Shown in pieces: positions 1-6,094 of a DNA stretch of 38,004 bases. Each line of letters opens with the position of its first letter. The stretch's first letter is position 1. This DNA is from Capnocytophaga cynodegmi DSM 19736 (GTDB taxonomy: Bacteria > Bacteroidota > Bacteroidia > Flavobacteriales > Flavobacteriaceae). The stretch covers positions 1-38,004 of the forward strand of contig NZ_KB900716.1 in the NCBI RefSeq assembly GCF_000379185.1, read 5' to 3'. The notes under the pieces were generated by a model. That model did no database searches. It worked only from the letters and a program-made list of their open reading frames with translations, and was not told the origin of the DNA. The position numbers were made by a program, and so were the translations under genes.

Positions 1-116
1 TTTTTAATCGTTTGACTATCAGAAGAAAAATTAATGATAAATCAAATTTTGTTTTAAATCCTCTTTTTCCGATACTCAAATGGGAAATAATCCATTTTTT
101 TATTATATCTTTGCTC

Positions 117-177
117 AAAGTTCCTTGATTTTCATTTTGTTATGCAAAACAAAAATGCTAAAAATTCTTGGAACTTT
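117..177. other. Long imperfect inverted repeat, possible small RNA or terminator
   Basis: Bases 117-124 (AAAGTTCC) pair perfectly with 170-177. Inside them, 129-132 can pair with 161-164 and 133-141 with 148-157, apart from one or two bulges, leaving a loop near 142-147. A TAnnTTTG box at 106-113 would start a transcript almost exactly at the stem base. The rest of 1-218 holds no ORF I can support. It may be a small structured RNA, the terminator of a gene left of the window, or chance in AT-rich DNA. Confidence 0.3.
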
Positions 178-219
178 TACTTTTCCTTCAAAAAAGTTTA
201 GACAGGTTTACCAAAAAGT

Positions 220-249
220 TTGAGTAATATGAAAAAAATTATACCTTTG
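220..249 (+). promoter_or_regulatory. Promoter of the trp leader and trpB
   Basis: TTG at 220-222, a 19-base spacer, then TACCTTTG at 242-249. This is the Bacteroidota sigma-A form TTG-N19-TAnnTTTG. Transcription would start near 255, giving a leader of about 195 bases before trpB. Confidence 0.7.
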
Positions 250-275
250 CGTTCTGATACAAATACAAGAATATA

Positions 276-344
276 GTGAGTTTTATTGATGTAAATAATG
301 CTTGGTGGAGCAGTCACAATCTTATGAGGAGGAAGTGTGATTGA
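276..344 (+). CDS. trpL: Trp leader peptide with tandem Trp codons (attenuator peptide)
   Basis: This is a 22-codon reading frame starting at GTG 276 and ending at TGA 342-344. Codons 10 and 11 are both TGG (303-308), followed by Ser-Ser-His-Asn. It begins about 20 bases after the predicted transcription start, and an in-frame stop at 255-257 closes it upstream. Two adjacent Trp codons, a downstream intrinsic terminator (378-412) and trpB next in line make the classic layout of ribosome-mediated attenuation, as in the E. coli trp leader. The GTG start has no clear Shine-Dalgarno sequence, which is normal in this phylum. The peptide has no expected function beyond being translated. Confidence 0.65.
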   Translation: MSFIDVNNAWWSSHNLMRRKCD

Positions 345-377
345 TTTTTTGTGTCTATATAAAATTTAACAAAATAT

Positions 378-412
378 AAAAGTCATGAGGATACTTCCTG
401 ATGGCTTTTTTT
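378..412 (+). terminator. Attenuator terminator hairpin before trpB
   Basis: Bases 378-391 pair with 396-409 around a four-base loop. There is one G-G mismatch (387/400) and one G-U pair, and a T-run reaches 412. The hairpin lies inside the leader, 38 bases before the trpB start, so it would stop transcription before the gene. The motif ATGAGGA of its rising arm (385-391) occurs again at 324-330. That copy can take over the falling arm, and 330-338 can also pair with 391-399. Both give an antiterminator. Confidence 0.7.
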
Positions 413-450
413 ACATTTATTATTTAAGAAAAAAATATTAAATTTAAGAT

Positions 451-1656
451 ATGGGGAATAATCATTTTGAAAATCAGGGAATTATTAAGGTGTCGCCATT
501 AGCTGAAATGCTGAATTATCAAGGTCATTATGGAGAATATGGAGGGACTTATGTACCACCATCATTGGAAAGTAAATTGAAAGAACTCAGTGATTTTTTT
601 GATAAAATCACTAAATCGGTTGATTTCCAAGAAGAATTTGTTGAAATATTAAAAGATTTTGTAGGCAGACCATCTTCTCTTTATTTGGCTAAGAACTTAA
701 GTAAATATGTTGGAGCTAAAATTTATCTCAAACGTGAAGATTTAAATCATACAGGTTCGCACAAAATCAACAATGCGATTGGGCAAATTCTGGTAGCTCA
801 AAAAATGGGAGTTAAAGAGATTATTGCAGAAACAGGAGCGGGGCAACACGGAGTGGCAACAGCTACAGTATGTGCTTTTTTGGGGCTGAAATGTAAGATT
901 TTTATGGGAGCAGTAGATATAAAACGTCAAGCTCTAAATGTACGTCGTATGCAGAATTTAGGAGCAGAGGTAATAGCTTGTACATCAGGAAATCAGACGC
1001 TGAAAGATGCTGTTGATGAAGCTCTGAAATATTACATTGAAAATCCAAAAAGTTATTATTTACTTGGCTCACACGTAGGACCTCACCCTTATCCTAAAAT
1101 GGTAGGATATTTTCAGAGTGTGATTGGAAATGAGGCTAAACAACAAATTCTTCAAAAAGAAGGTCGTTTACCAGATAGTATTGTTGCTTGTTTGGGAGGA
1201 GGATCTAATGCAATAGGCTTATTTTCAGCCTTTTTAGAAGATAAGGAAGTTAAGATTTACGGAGCAGAAGGTGGAGGAGAAGATACTCCACATAACACAG
1301 CAGCAACACTCAACTATGGAAAGCCAATTGTTTTTCAAGGGTCGTATTCCTATTGTTTAGTTGATGATAATGGAATTCCAATTGCTTCAAAATCAATTGC
1401 TGCAGGATTGGATTATCCTGGTATTAGTCCGCAACACGCTTACTTGAAAGACACAAAAAGAGTAGAATATCATTCTGTCACTGATAAAGAAGCCATTGAA
1501 GCCTACAAACTTTTATCTCGTTTGGAAGGGATTACACCGGCTATTGAGTCTTCTCACGCTGTGGCGTTGGCAATGAAATTAATGAAAGATACAAATCAGT
1601 TAGTGATTGTAAATCTTTCAGGTAGAGGAGATAAAGATTTAGAGCGTGATGTGTAA
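451..1656 (+). CDS. trpB: Tryptophan synthase beta chain
   Basis: A PLP enzyme that joins indole and L-serine to make L-tryptophan in the cytoplasm. The 401-residue length is normal for the TrpB1 class. Visible motifs are HTGSHKINNA with the PLP-binding lysine, ETGAGQHGVA, the phosphate-binding GGGSNAIG, and SGRGDKD near the C-terminus. The ATG at 451 follows the attenuator. A second in-frame ATG at 505 lies just before the conserved GEYGGTYVP segment, so the first 18 residues are less certain. No trpA or other trp gene adjoins: downstream are a terminator and the oppositely oriented catalase. TrpB may therefore use salvaged indole, unless the other trp genes lie elsewhere. Expression is probably set by tryptophan supply through the leader. 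Confidence 0.95.
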   Translation: MGNNHFENQGIIKVSPLAEMLNYQGHYGEYGGTYVPPSLESKLKELSDFFDKITKSVDFQEEFVEILKDFVGRPSSLYLAKNLSKYVGAKIYLKREDLNHTGSHKINNAIGQILVAQKMGVKEIIAETGAGQHGVATATVCAFLGLKCKIFMGAVDIKRQALNVRRMQNLGAEVIACTSGNQTLKDAVDEALKYYIENPKSYYLLGSHVGPHPYPKMVGYFQSVIGNEAKQQILQKEGRLPDSIVACLGGGSNAIGLFSAFLEDKEVKIYGAEGGGEDTPHNTAATLNYGKPIVFQGSYSYCLVDDNGIPIASKSIAAGLDYPGISPQHAYLKDTKRVEYHSVTDKEAIEAYKLLSRLEGITPAIESSHAVALAMKLMKDTNQLVIVNLSGRGDKDLERDV

Positions 1657-1676
1657 TATACCATTACATATTAAAC

Positions 1677-1709
1677 AAAAAAGGAATCGAAATTTTCGAT
1701 TCCTTTTTT
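1677..1709. terminator. Bidirectional terminator between trpB and katA
   Basis: A 14-base-pair perfect stem (1677-1690 with 1696-1709) around the loop 1691-1695. It has A-runs on one side and T-runs on the other, so it can end transcription of both convergent genes. Confidence 0.85.
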
Positions 1710-1720
1710 ATTTGGAGTTA

Positions 1721-3247
1721 TTATTTATGTCCGAAAGGGCATTCCATTTTTTTATGAGCCACGGGACCTAAGTTTAGTGCTGGGTGTTCGTATTTCAATA
1801 CTTCTTCCATTGTAAGACCAAGTGCATCAGCTACTCCTTTTGCGTAAGCTGGGTCAGCGTGATAGCAATTGCGGATGTGTCTTATTTGAATAAATTTTTG
1901 AGCTGCACCAATCGCTCTTGCCGTATTTTCAAACAAGGCTTTTTTCTGCTCATCATTCATCAATTGGAATAATTTGCGTGGTTGTGTGAAGTAATCATCA
2001 TCATCTTCACGGAAATCATAATTGTACGCATCTCCATCAATTCTCAATGCAGGTTCTTGGAACTCTTTTTGCTCTTGCCACACACCAAAGCTATTCGGCT
2101 CGTAATGTTTTGTAGAACCATAATTTCCGTCTACTCGCATAGCTCCATCTCTGTGATATCCGTGTACAGGACATTTAGGAGCATTTACTGGAATTTGATT
2201 ATGATTTACTCCCAAACGATAGCGATGTGAGTCTCCATAAGAGAACAAGCGACCTTGTAACATTCTATCAGGAGAGAAACCAATTCCAGGAACCACATTA
2301 GCAGGGCTGAAAGCAGATTGCTCTACTTCAGCAAAGTAATTTTCAGGGTTTCTGTTAAGTTCAAACTCTCCAACAGGGATTAAAGGGAAATCTTTTTTGT
2401 ACCAAACTTTGGTCAAATCGAACGGATTATAGTCCAAATTACGAGCTTGTTCTTCGGTCATAATTTGTACGAACATTTTCCATTTCGGGAAGTTTCCGTT
2501 TTCGATGGCTTCGTACAAATCTTTTTGATGCGACTCTCTGTCCATTCCCACTAATTTAGCAGCTTCTTCATCGGTTAGGTTTTCGATGCCTTGTTGTGAA
2601 ATCAAGTGGAATTTCACCCAATGACGCACACCTTCTTTATTGATGAAAGAAAACGTGTGGCTACCAAATCCGTGCATTGTTCTGTATGATTTTGGAATAC
2701 CACGGTCACTCATCACGATAGTTACTTGGTGAAGAGCCTCAGGAAGAAGTGTCCAGAAATCCCAGTTATTGTCAGCAGAACGCATATTGGTACGTGGGTC
2801 ACGTTTTACGGCGTGATTCAGGTCAGGGAATTTCAAAGGGTCACGGAAGAAGAATACAGGTGTGTTATTCCCTACCAAATCCCAGTTTCCTTGGTCAGTG
2901 TAGAATTTCATTGCAAAACCACGGATATCACGCTCAGCATCAGCTGCTCCACGCTCTCCAGCAACGGTAGAAAAACGTACGAACATTGGTGTTTCTTTCC
3001 CGATTTCAGCAAAAATAGATGCTTTTGTGTACTTGGTAATGTCGTGAGTTACTCTAAAAGTTCCGTAAGCTCCTGAACCTTTGGCGTGCATTACACGCTC
3101 AGGAATTACTTGACGGTCAAAATGAGCCAATTTTTCTAAAAACCAGATGTCTTGCAAAAGAGCTGGTCCTCTTTTACCCGCAGTCATTGTGTCTTGATTG
3201 TTCGCTACGGGAGCTCCTGTTGATGTTGTCAGTTTGTTGTTGTTCAT
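1721..3247 (-). CDS. katA: Catalase, monofunctional haem type
   Basis: Breaks down hydrogen peroxide to water and oxygen. At 508 residues it is a small-subunit (clade 3) catalase. Visible are the distal histidine in [12 protein letters not shown] (about residue 54), the catalytic asparagine in NNTPVFF, and the proximal haem-tyrosine motif [14 protein letters not shown]. There is no signal peptide, so it is cytoplasmic. It is transcribed away from the ECF sigma gene across a 289-base gap and ends at the terminator shared with trpB. The promoter box at 3275-3282 lacks a clear -33 element, which would suit an activator such as OxyR, but that is inference. Within Capnocytophaga, catalase is, as far as I recall, typical of the canine and feline species. 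Confidence 0.96.
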   Translation of the reverse strand: MNNNKLTTSTGAPVANNQDTMTAGKRGPALLQDIWFLEKLAHFDRQVIPERVMHAKGSGAYGTFRVTHDITKYTKASIFAEIGKETPMFVRFSTVAGERGAADAERDIRGFAMKFYTDQGNWDLVGNNTPVFFFRDPLKFPDLNHAVKRDPRTNMRSADNNWDFWTLLPEALHQVTIVMSDRGIPKSYRTMHGFGSHTFSFINKEGVRHWVKFHLISQQGIENLTDEEAAKLVGMDRESHQKDLYEAIENGNFPKWKMFVQIMTEEQARNLDYNPFDLTKVWYKKDFPLIPVGEFELNRNPENYFAEVEQSAFSPANVVPGIGFSPDRMLQGRLFSYGDSHRYRLGVNHNQIPVNAPKCPVHGYHRDGAMRVDGNYGSTKHYEPNSFGVWQEQKEFQEPALRIDGDAYNYDFREDDDDYFTQPRKLFQLMNDEQKKALFENTARAIGAAQKFIQIRHIRNCYHADPAYAKGVADALGLTMEEVLKYEHPALNLGPVAHKKMECPFGHK

Positions 3248-3274
3248 TTTATTCTCTATTTGTTTTTATGATGC

Positions 3275-3282
3275 AAAGATAG
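3275..3282 (-). promoter_or_regulatory. katA promoter -7 box
   Basis: On the minus strand this reads TATCTTTG, an exact TAnnTTTG match 27 bases before the katA start. No TTG lies at the usual distance upstream of it. Confidence 0.5.
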
Positions 3283-3437
3283 TGTTATATTATGAATGAA
3301 AAGTATTTTATTTGAGTGTTATTTTTTATATTAAAATAGATTTTTCTTATACAAACAAAATAAATTCATAGTTTTTTGTGATAGTTTTGATTTTCAGATA
3401 AATGTAAAATCACTTATAATTATCAAAATCGAAAATA

Positions 3438-3468
3438 TTGGAGAATTCTTTTTAAAAAGTTACTTTTG
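3438..3468 (+). promoter_or_regulatory. Promoter of the ECF sigma gene
   Basis: TTG at 3438-3440, a 20-base spacer, and TACTTTTG at 3461-3468. This is a housekeeping-type promoter, so basal expression of the sigma factor need not depend on itself. The predicted start is near 3474, about 60 bases before the gene. Confidence 0.6.
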
Positions 3469-3536
3469 CATTGAATTTATAAAATTATTCTCTAAAGGAT
3501 AAATTTTTTAATTATTGAGAAAATAAACTAAAATAG

Positions 3537-4088
3537 GTGAAGCTAAAGGAAGAACAAATAACCGAGTGGATTGAAACGTATTCAGAAGCATTACTCAATA
3601 GGGCTTTATATTTGGTTTCGGATAAAGAAGATGCTGCAGATATTGTGCAAGAGGTTTTTCTTGTAGCATATACTACTTTTGATTCTTTTCAGGGGAAAAG
3701 CAGTCCGCTTACTTGGTTGCATAGTATTCTTCGTAATAAAATAGCAGATTTTTACCGGAACAAGTATAAAAATCCTGTAAATACAAGTCTTTCTGAATTT
3801 TTTGATGAAGATGGAATGTGGACAGACCAAAGCGTTTTAAACTTTTGGCAGGAAATTCCTGAAAATACTTCGGAAAATGAATATTTTTCACAATCTTTGA
3901 ATAATTGTATCGAAAAATTACCGCCACGTTGGAAAATTCTTGTAAAACTTTATTATCTGGAGGAGAAGAAAGCGGAAGCGGTTTGTCAGGAAATAGAAAT
4001 TTCAACGACTAATCTTTGGAAAATATTGCAACGAAGTCGTTTGCAGCTCAGAAAATGTTTAGAAATAAATTGGTTTGGAAATGTTTAG
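3537..4088 (+). CDS. ECF-type RNA polymerase sigma factor (SigR/RpoE-like)
   Basis: A 183-residue two-domain sigma-70 protein. Region 2 runs over about residues 10-75: DAADIVQEVFLVAY contacts core polymerase and -10 DNA, and the helix with WLHSILRNKIADFYR follows. Region 4 lies near residues 125-175: LPPRWKILVKLYYLEE, then a helix-turn-helix ending in LQRSRLQLRKCL. The start is GTG at 3537, because an in-frame TAG sits just before it. Its end overlaps the next gene, a zinc anti-sigma, by eight bases, so the two are translationally coupled. With DUF417 and msrAB downstream, the likely regulon concerns oxidised methionine and thiol stress (inference). Confidence 0.88.
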   Translation: MKLKEEQITEWIETYSEALLNRALYLVSDKEDAADIVQEVFLVAYTTFDSFQGKSSPLTWLHSILRNKIADFYRNKYKNPVNTSLSEFFDEDGMWTDQSVLNFWQEIPENTSENEYFSQSLNNCIEKLPPRWKILVKLYYLEEKKAEAVCQEIEISTTNLWKILQRSRLQLRKCLEINWFGNV

Positions 4089-4353
4089 TAACATCATACA
4101 TTATTTAATATTGCCTTGTAGTGAAATTTCATTACTCATTGAGAAGAAAATGGCGGGACGACTTTCTTTTCTTGAGAAAATACGACTTTCGTCACATTTG
4201 AGAGTTTGTCGCTTATGTAAAACGTATCACAAAAAAGTAACATTTTTAGATAAATCACTTCAAAATACGGAAATTAATTCAAAAAAAACTTCTTTTCATA
4301 ATTCTGAAATACAGTTATTTAAAGATAAAATGAAAGAAAATTTAAAAAAATAG
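4081..4353 (+). CDS. Small zinc-binding anti-sigma factor, RsrA-like (ZAS family)
   Basis: About 90 residues from ATG 4081; a TTG at 4075 would add two. It carries Cys13, His39, Cys43 and Cys46, a C-x25-H-x3-C-x2-C pattern. This spacing equals the zinc ligands of Streptomyces RsrA (C11, H37, C41, C44) as I recall them. There is no membrane segment, so like RsrA it would be a cytosolic redox switch: zinc-bound and reduced it holds the sigma factor, and when oxidised to a disulfide it releases it. It overlaps the sigma gene by eight bases. The C-terminal half is Lys/Ser-rich and not recognisable. Identification rests on motif, size and position. Confidence 0.75.
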   Translation: MFSNIIHYLILPCSEISLLIEKKMAGRLSFLEKIRLSSHLRVCRLCKTYHKKVTFLDKSLQNTEINSKKTSFHNSEIQLFKDKMKENLKK

Positions 4354-4394
4354 TTCTTTTTTTGTCAGGTTTGTGAAAAGTTTACGACTATAGC

Positions 4395-4416
4395 AATGTA
4401 CGATTAATCATACGTT
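4395..4416. promoter_or_regulatory. Dyad in the DUF417-msrAB promoter region, candidate operator
   Basis: A 22-base inverted repeat centred between 4405 and 4406 on the perfect core GATTAATC. One mismatch (4401/4410) and one G-T pair break otherwise matching arms. It lies 33 bases before the DUF417 start and just upstream of TATAATTG (4419-4426), a one-mismatch -7 box. It may bind a dimeric regulator; this is inferred from symmetry alone. Confidence 0.4.
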
Positions 4417-4449
4417 CTTATAATTGTAACTTTTTAATAATTTAATCAG

Positions 4450-4911
4450 ATGGAAAAACAAACTTCAAATTGTCTGTTGTCAGATGAAAAAATCTATAAA
4501 GCAGGTTATTATGTATCTCTTTTCGGAACTGTCTTATTATTGCTTTGGATAGGAATTTTTAAATTTACAACGGCTGAAGCCAATGCAGTAAAGCCTTTGA
4601 TTGAAAATCATTTTCTAACATTTTGGGTATACAATTTGATGAGTGTACAAACAGTTTCAAATATTGTTGGTGCCATTGAAATTATGTTGGCTTTACTACT
4701 TTTACTCAGTCCATTTTTTCCAAAATTGGGTAGATACGCCGCTTATGGAATGATAGTAACATTTTTAGTGACAATTAGTTATTTGTTCACAACTCCAAAT
4801 ATGTGGCGAAAAGTAGAGTGGATGCCCGTTACAGATTTTTTTATACTGAAAGACGTTGTTTTATTGGGATTTAGCTTGATGCTAGTTAAAGAAACAAATA
4901 AAAATAATTAA
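4450..4911 (+). CDS. DUF417 family membrane protein (YkgB/RclC-like)
   Basis: A 153-residue inner-membrane protein with about four hydrophobic segments, near residues 22-38, 68-90, 98-116 and 130-148. The family includes E. coli RclC, part of the reactive-chlorine resistance operon; its molecular function is not settled. Characteristic stretches are LLLWIGIFKFTTAEA near the start, an IEIMLALLLLLSPF helix and FFILKDVVLLG near the end. It lies four bases before the MsrAB gene and surely shares its transcript, linking it to oxidant defence. It could instead be regarded as a DoxX-like protein, but the length and motifs fit DUF417 better. Confidence 0.8.
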   Translation: MEKQTSNCLLSDEKIYKAGYYVSLFGTVLLLLWIGIFKFTTAEANAVKPLIENHFLTFWVYNLMSVQTVSNIVGAIEIMLALLLLLSPFFPKLGRYAAYGMIVTFLVTISYLFTTPNMWRKVEWMPVTDFFILKDVVLLGFSLMLVKETNKNN

Positions 4912-4915
4912 ATAA

Positions 4916-6022
4916 ATGAATATCTATATGAGAAATATAACTACTTTTATGGCGGTAATGCCTTTAATGATTTTACTTACAAGTCAATGTAAAACTTCAA
5001 AAGATTCGATGAAAGTACAACAAAGTATGAAAATAGAAACAATGAATGATAAAAAGAATATGAAAGAAATTTATTTTGCAGGAGGCTGTTTCTGGGGAAC
5101 AGAGCACTTCTTTAAGCAAATTCGTGGTGTGGTTGCCACTCAGGTAGGATATGCAAATGGAAATACGCAAAAACCAAGTTATGAAGAAGTTTACACAGAT
5201 AAAACAGGGTTCACTGAAACCGTAAAAGTTGTTTATGACCCTAAACAAGTTGATTTACAGCTGCTTTTGGATTTGTTTTATGAAACTATTGACCCTACAA
5301 GTTTAAATAAACAAGGTAATGATATTGGAACACGCTATCGCACAGGAATTTATACTATTGATGATTCAGATAGAGAGATGATTACCAAATCTCTTAATGA
5401 GTTGGCTTCCAAGTACAATCAGCCAATTGTGGTGGAAAATCTACCATTGAAAAACTTTTATGATGCGGAGGAATACCATCAGAATTATTTGGATAAAAAT
5501 CCTGGAGGATATTGTCACATCAATCCTAAATTATTCCAAATGGCAAAAGAAGCTAATCCAATGGAAAAATCAAACCCAATGCAATACGAAAAACCGAATG
5601 ACGAAGTTTTGAAAGAAAAACTTACTGAGATTCAGTATAATGTAACTCAGAAAAATGCTACTGAACGTCCTTTTCACAATGAATATTGGAATGAATTTCG
5701 TGAAGGAATTTATGTGGATATTACTACAGGTGAGCCACTTTTCATTTCAACAGATAAATTCGATGCTGGGTGTGGTTGGCCAAGTTTTTCAAAACCGATT
5801 GATAAAAAACTCATTGCCGAAAAAATAGATAAATCGCACGGAATGACTCGAATAGAGGTACGAAGCAAAACAGGTGATGCTCATTTGGGGCACGTTTTTA
5901 CTGACGGACCTTCTGATAAAGGCGGATTGCGTTACTGTATCAATAGTGCTTCTTTACGTTTTATTCCAAAAGATGAAATGAAAAAAGAAGGCTATGGTGA
6001 TTATTTGAATTTATTGAAATAA
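4916..6022 (+). CDS. msrAB: Fused methionine sulfoxide reductase MsrA-MsrB, lipoprotein
   Basis: Reduces both S- and R-methionine sulfoxide in proteins. The N-terminal signal ends in the lipobox LTSQC (Cys25), so the enzyme should be anchored to a membrane facing the periplasm. MsrA follows at about residues 52-210 with the active site GCFWG (Cys58) and GYANG. MsrB covers about 235-365 with [22 protein letters not shown] and the catalytic RYCINSASL. The CxxC zinc pairs of many MsrB proteins are absent. Between the lipid anchor and MsrA is a Lys/Ser-rich tether with Met at 32, 38, 43 and 49. It follows DUF417 closely and ends at a strong terminator. A second ATG, four codons in, could also be the start. 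Confidence 0.93.
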   Translation: MNIYMRNITTFMAVMPLMILLTSQCKTSKDSMKVQQSMKIETMNDKKNMKEIYFAGGCFWGTEHFFKQIRGVVATQVGYANGNTQKPSYEEVYTDKTGFTETVKVVYDPKQVDLQLLLDLFYETIDPTSLNKQGNDIGTRYRTGIYTIDDSDREMITKSLNELASKYNQPIVVENLPLKNFYDAEEYHQNYLDKNPGGYCHINPKLFQMAKEANPMEKSNPMQYEKPNDEVLKEKLTEIQYNVTQKNATERPFHNEYWNEFREGIYVDITTGEPLFISTDKFDAGCGWPSFSKPIDKKLIAEKIDKSHGMTRIEVRSKTGDAHLGHVFTDGPSDKGGLRYCINSASLRFIPKDEMKKEGYGDYLNLLK

Positions 6023-6042
6023 TTATTGGAGAGAAACAAACG

Positions 6043-6078
6043 AAAAAGGACGGAAATTTATGAATTTCCGTCCTTTTT
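6043..6078. terminator. Bidirectional terminator between msrAB and pheT
   Basis: A perfect 16-base-pair stem (6043-6058 with 6063-6078) around a four-base loop, flanked by A- and T-runs. It serves both convergent genes. Confidence 0.88.
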
Positions 6079-6094
6079 TATTTTTAGAATGTTT

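Noticed and set aside
2726-3076. 116-codon frame on the plus strand within katA
   Set aside because: Antisense to a well-supported catalase gene, no recognisable motif; composition is a shadow of catalase codons.
3709-4005. 98-codon minus-strand frame in the sigma gene
   Set aside because: Antisense shadow; the plus strand encodes a clear sigma region 2/4 protein.
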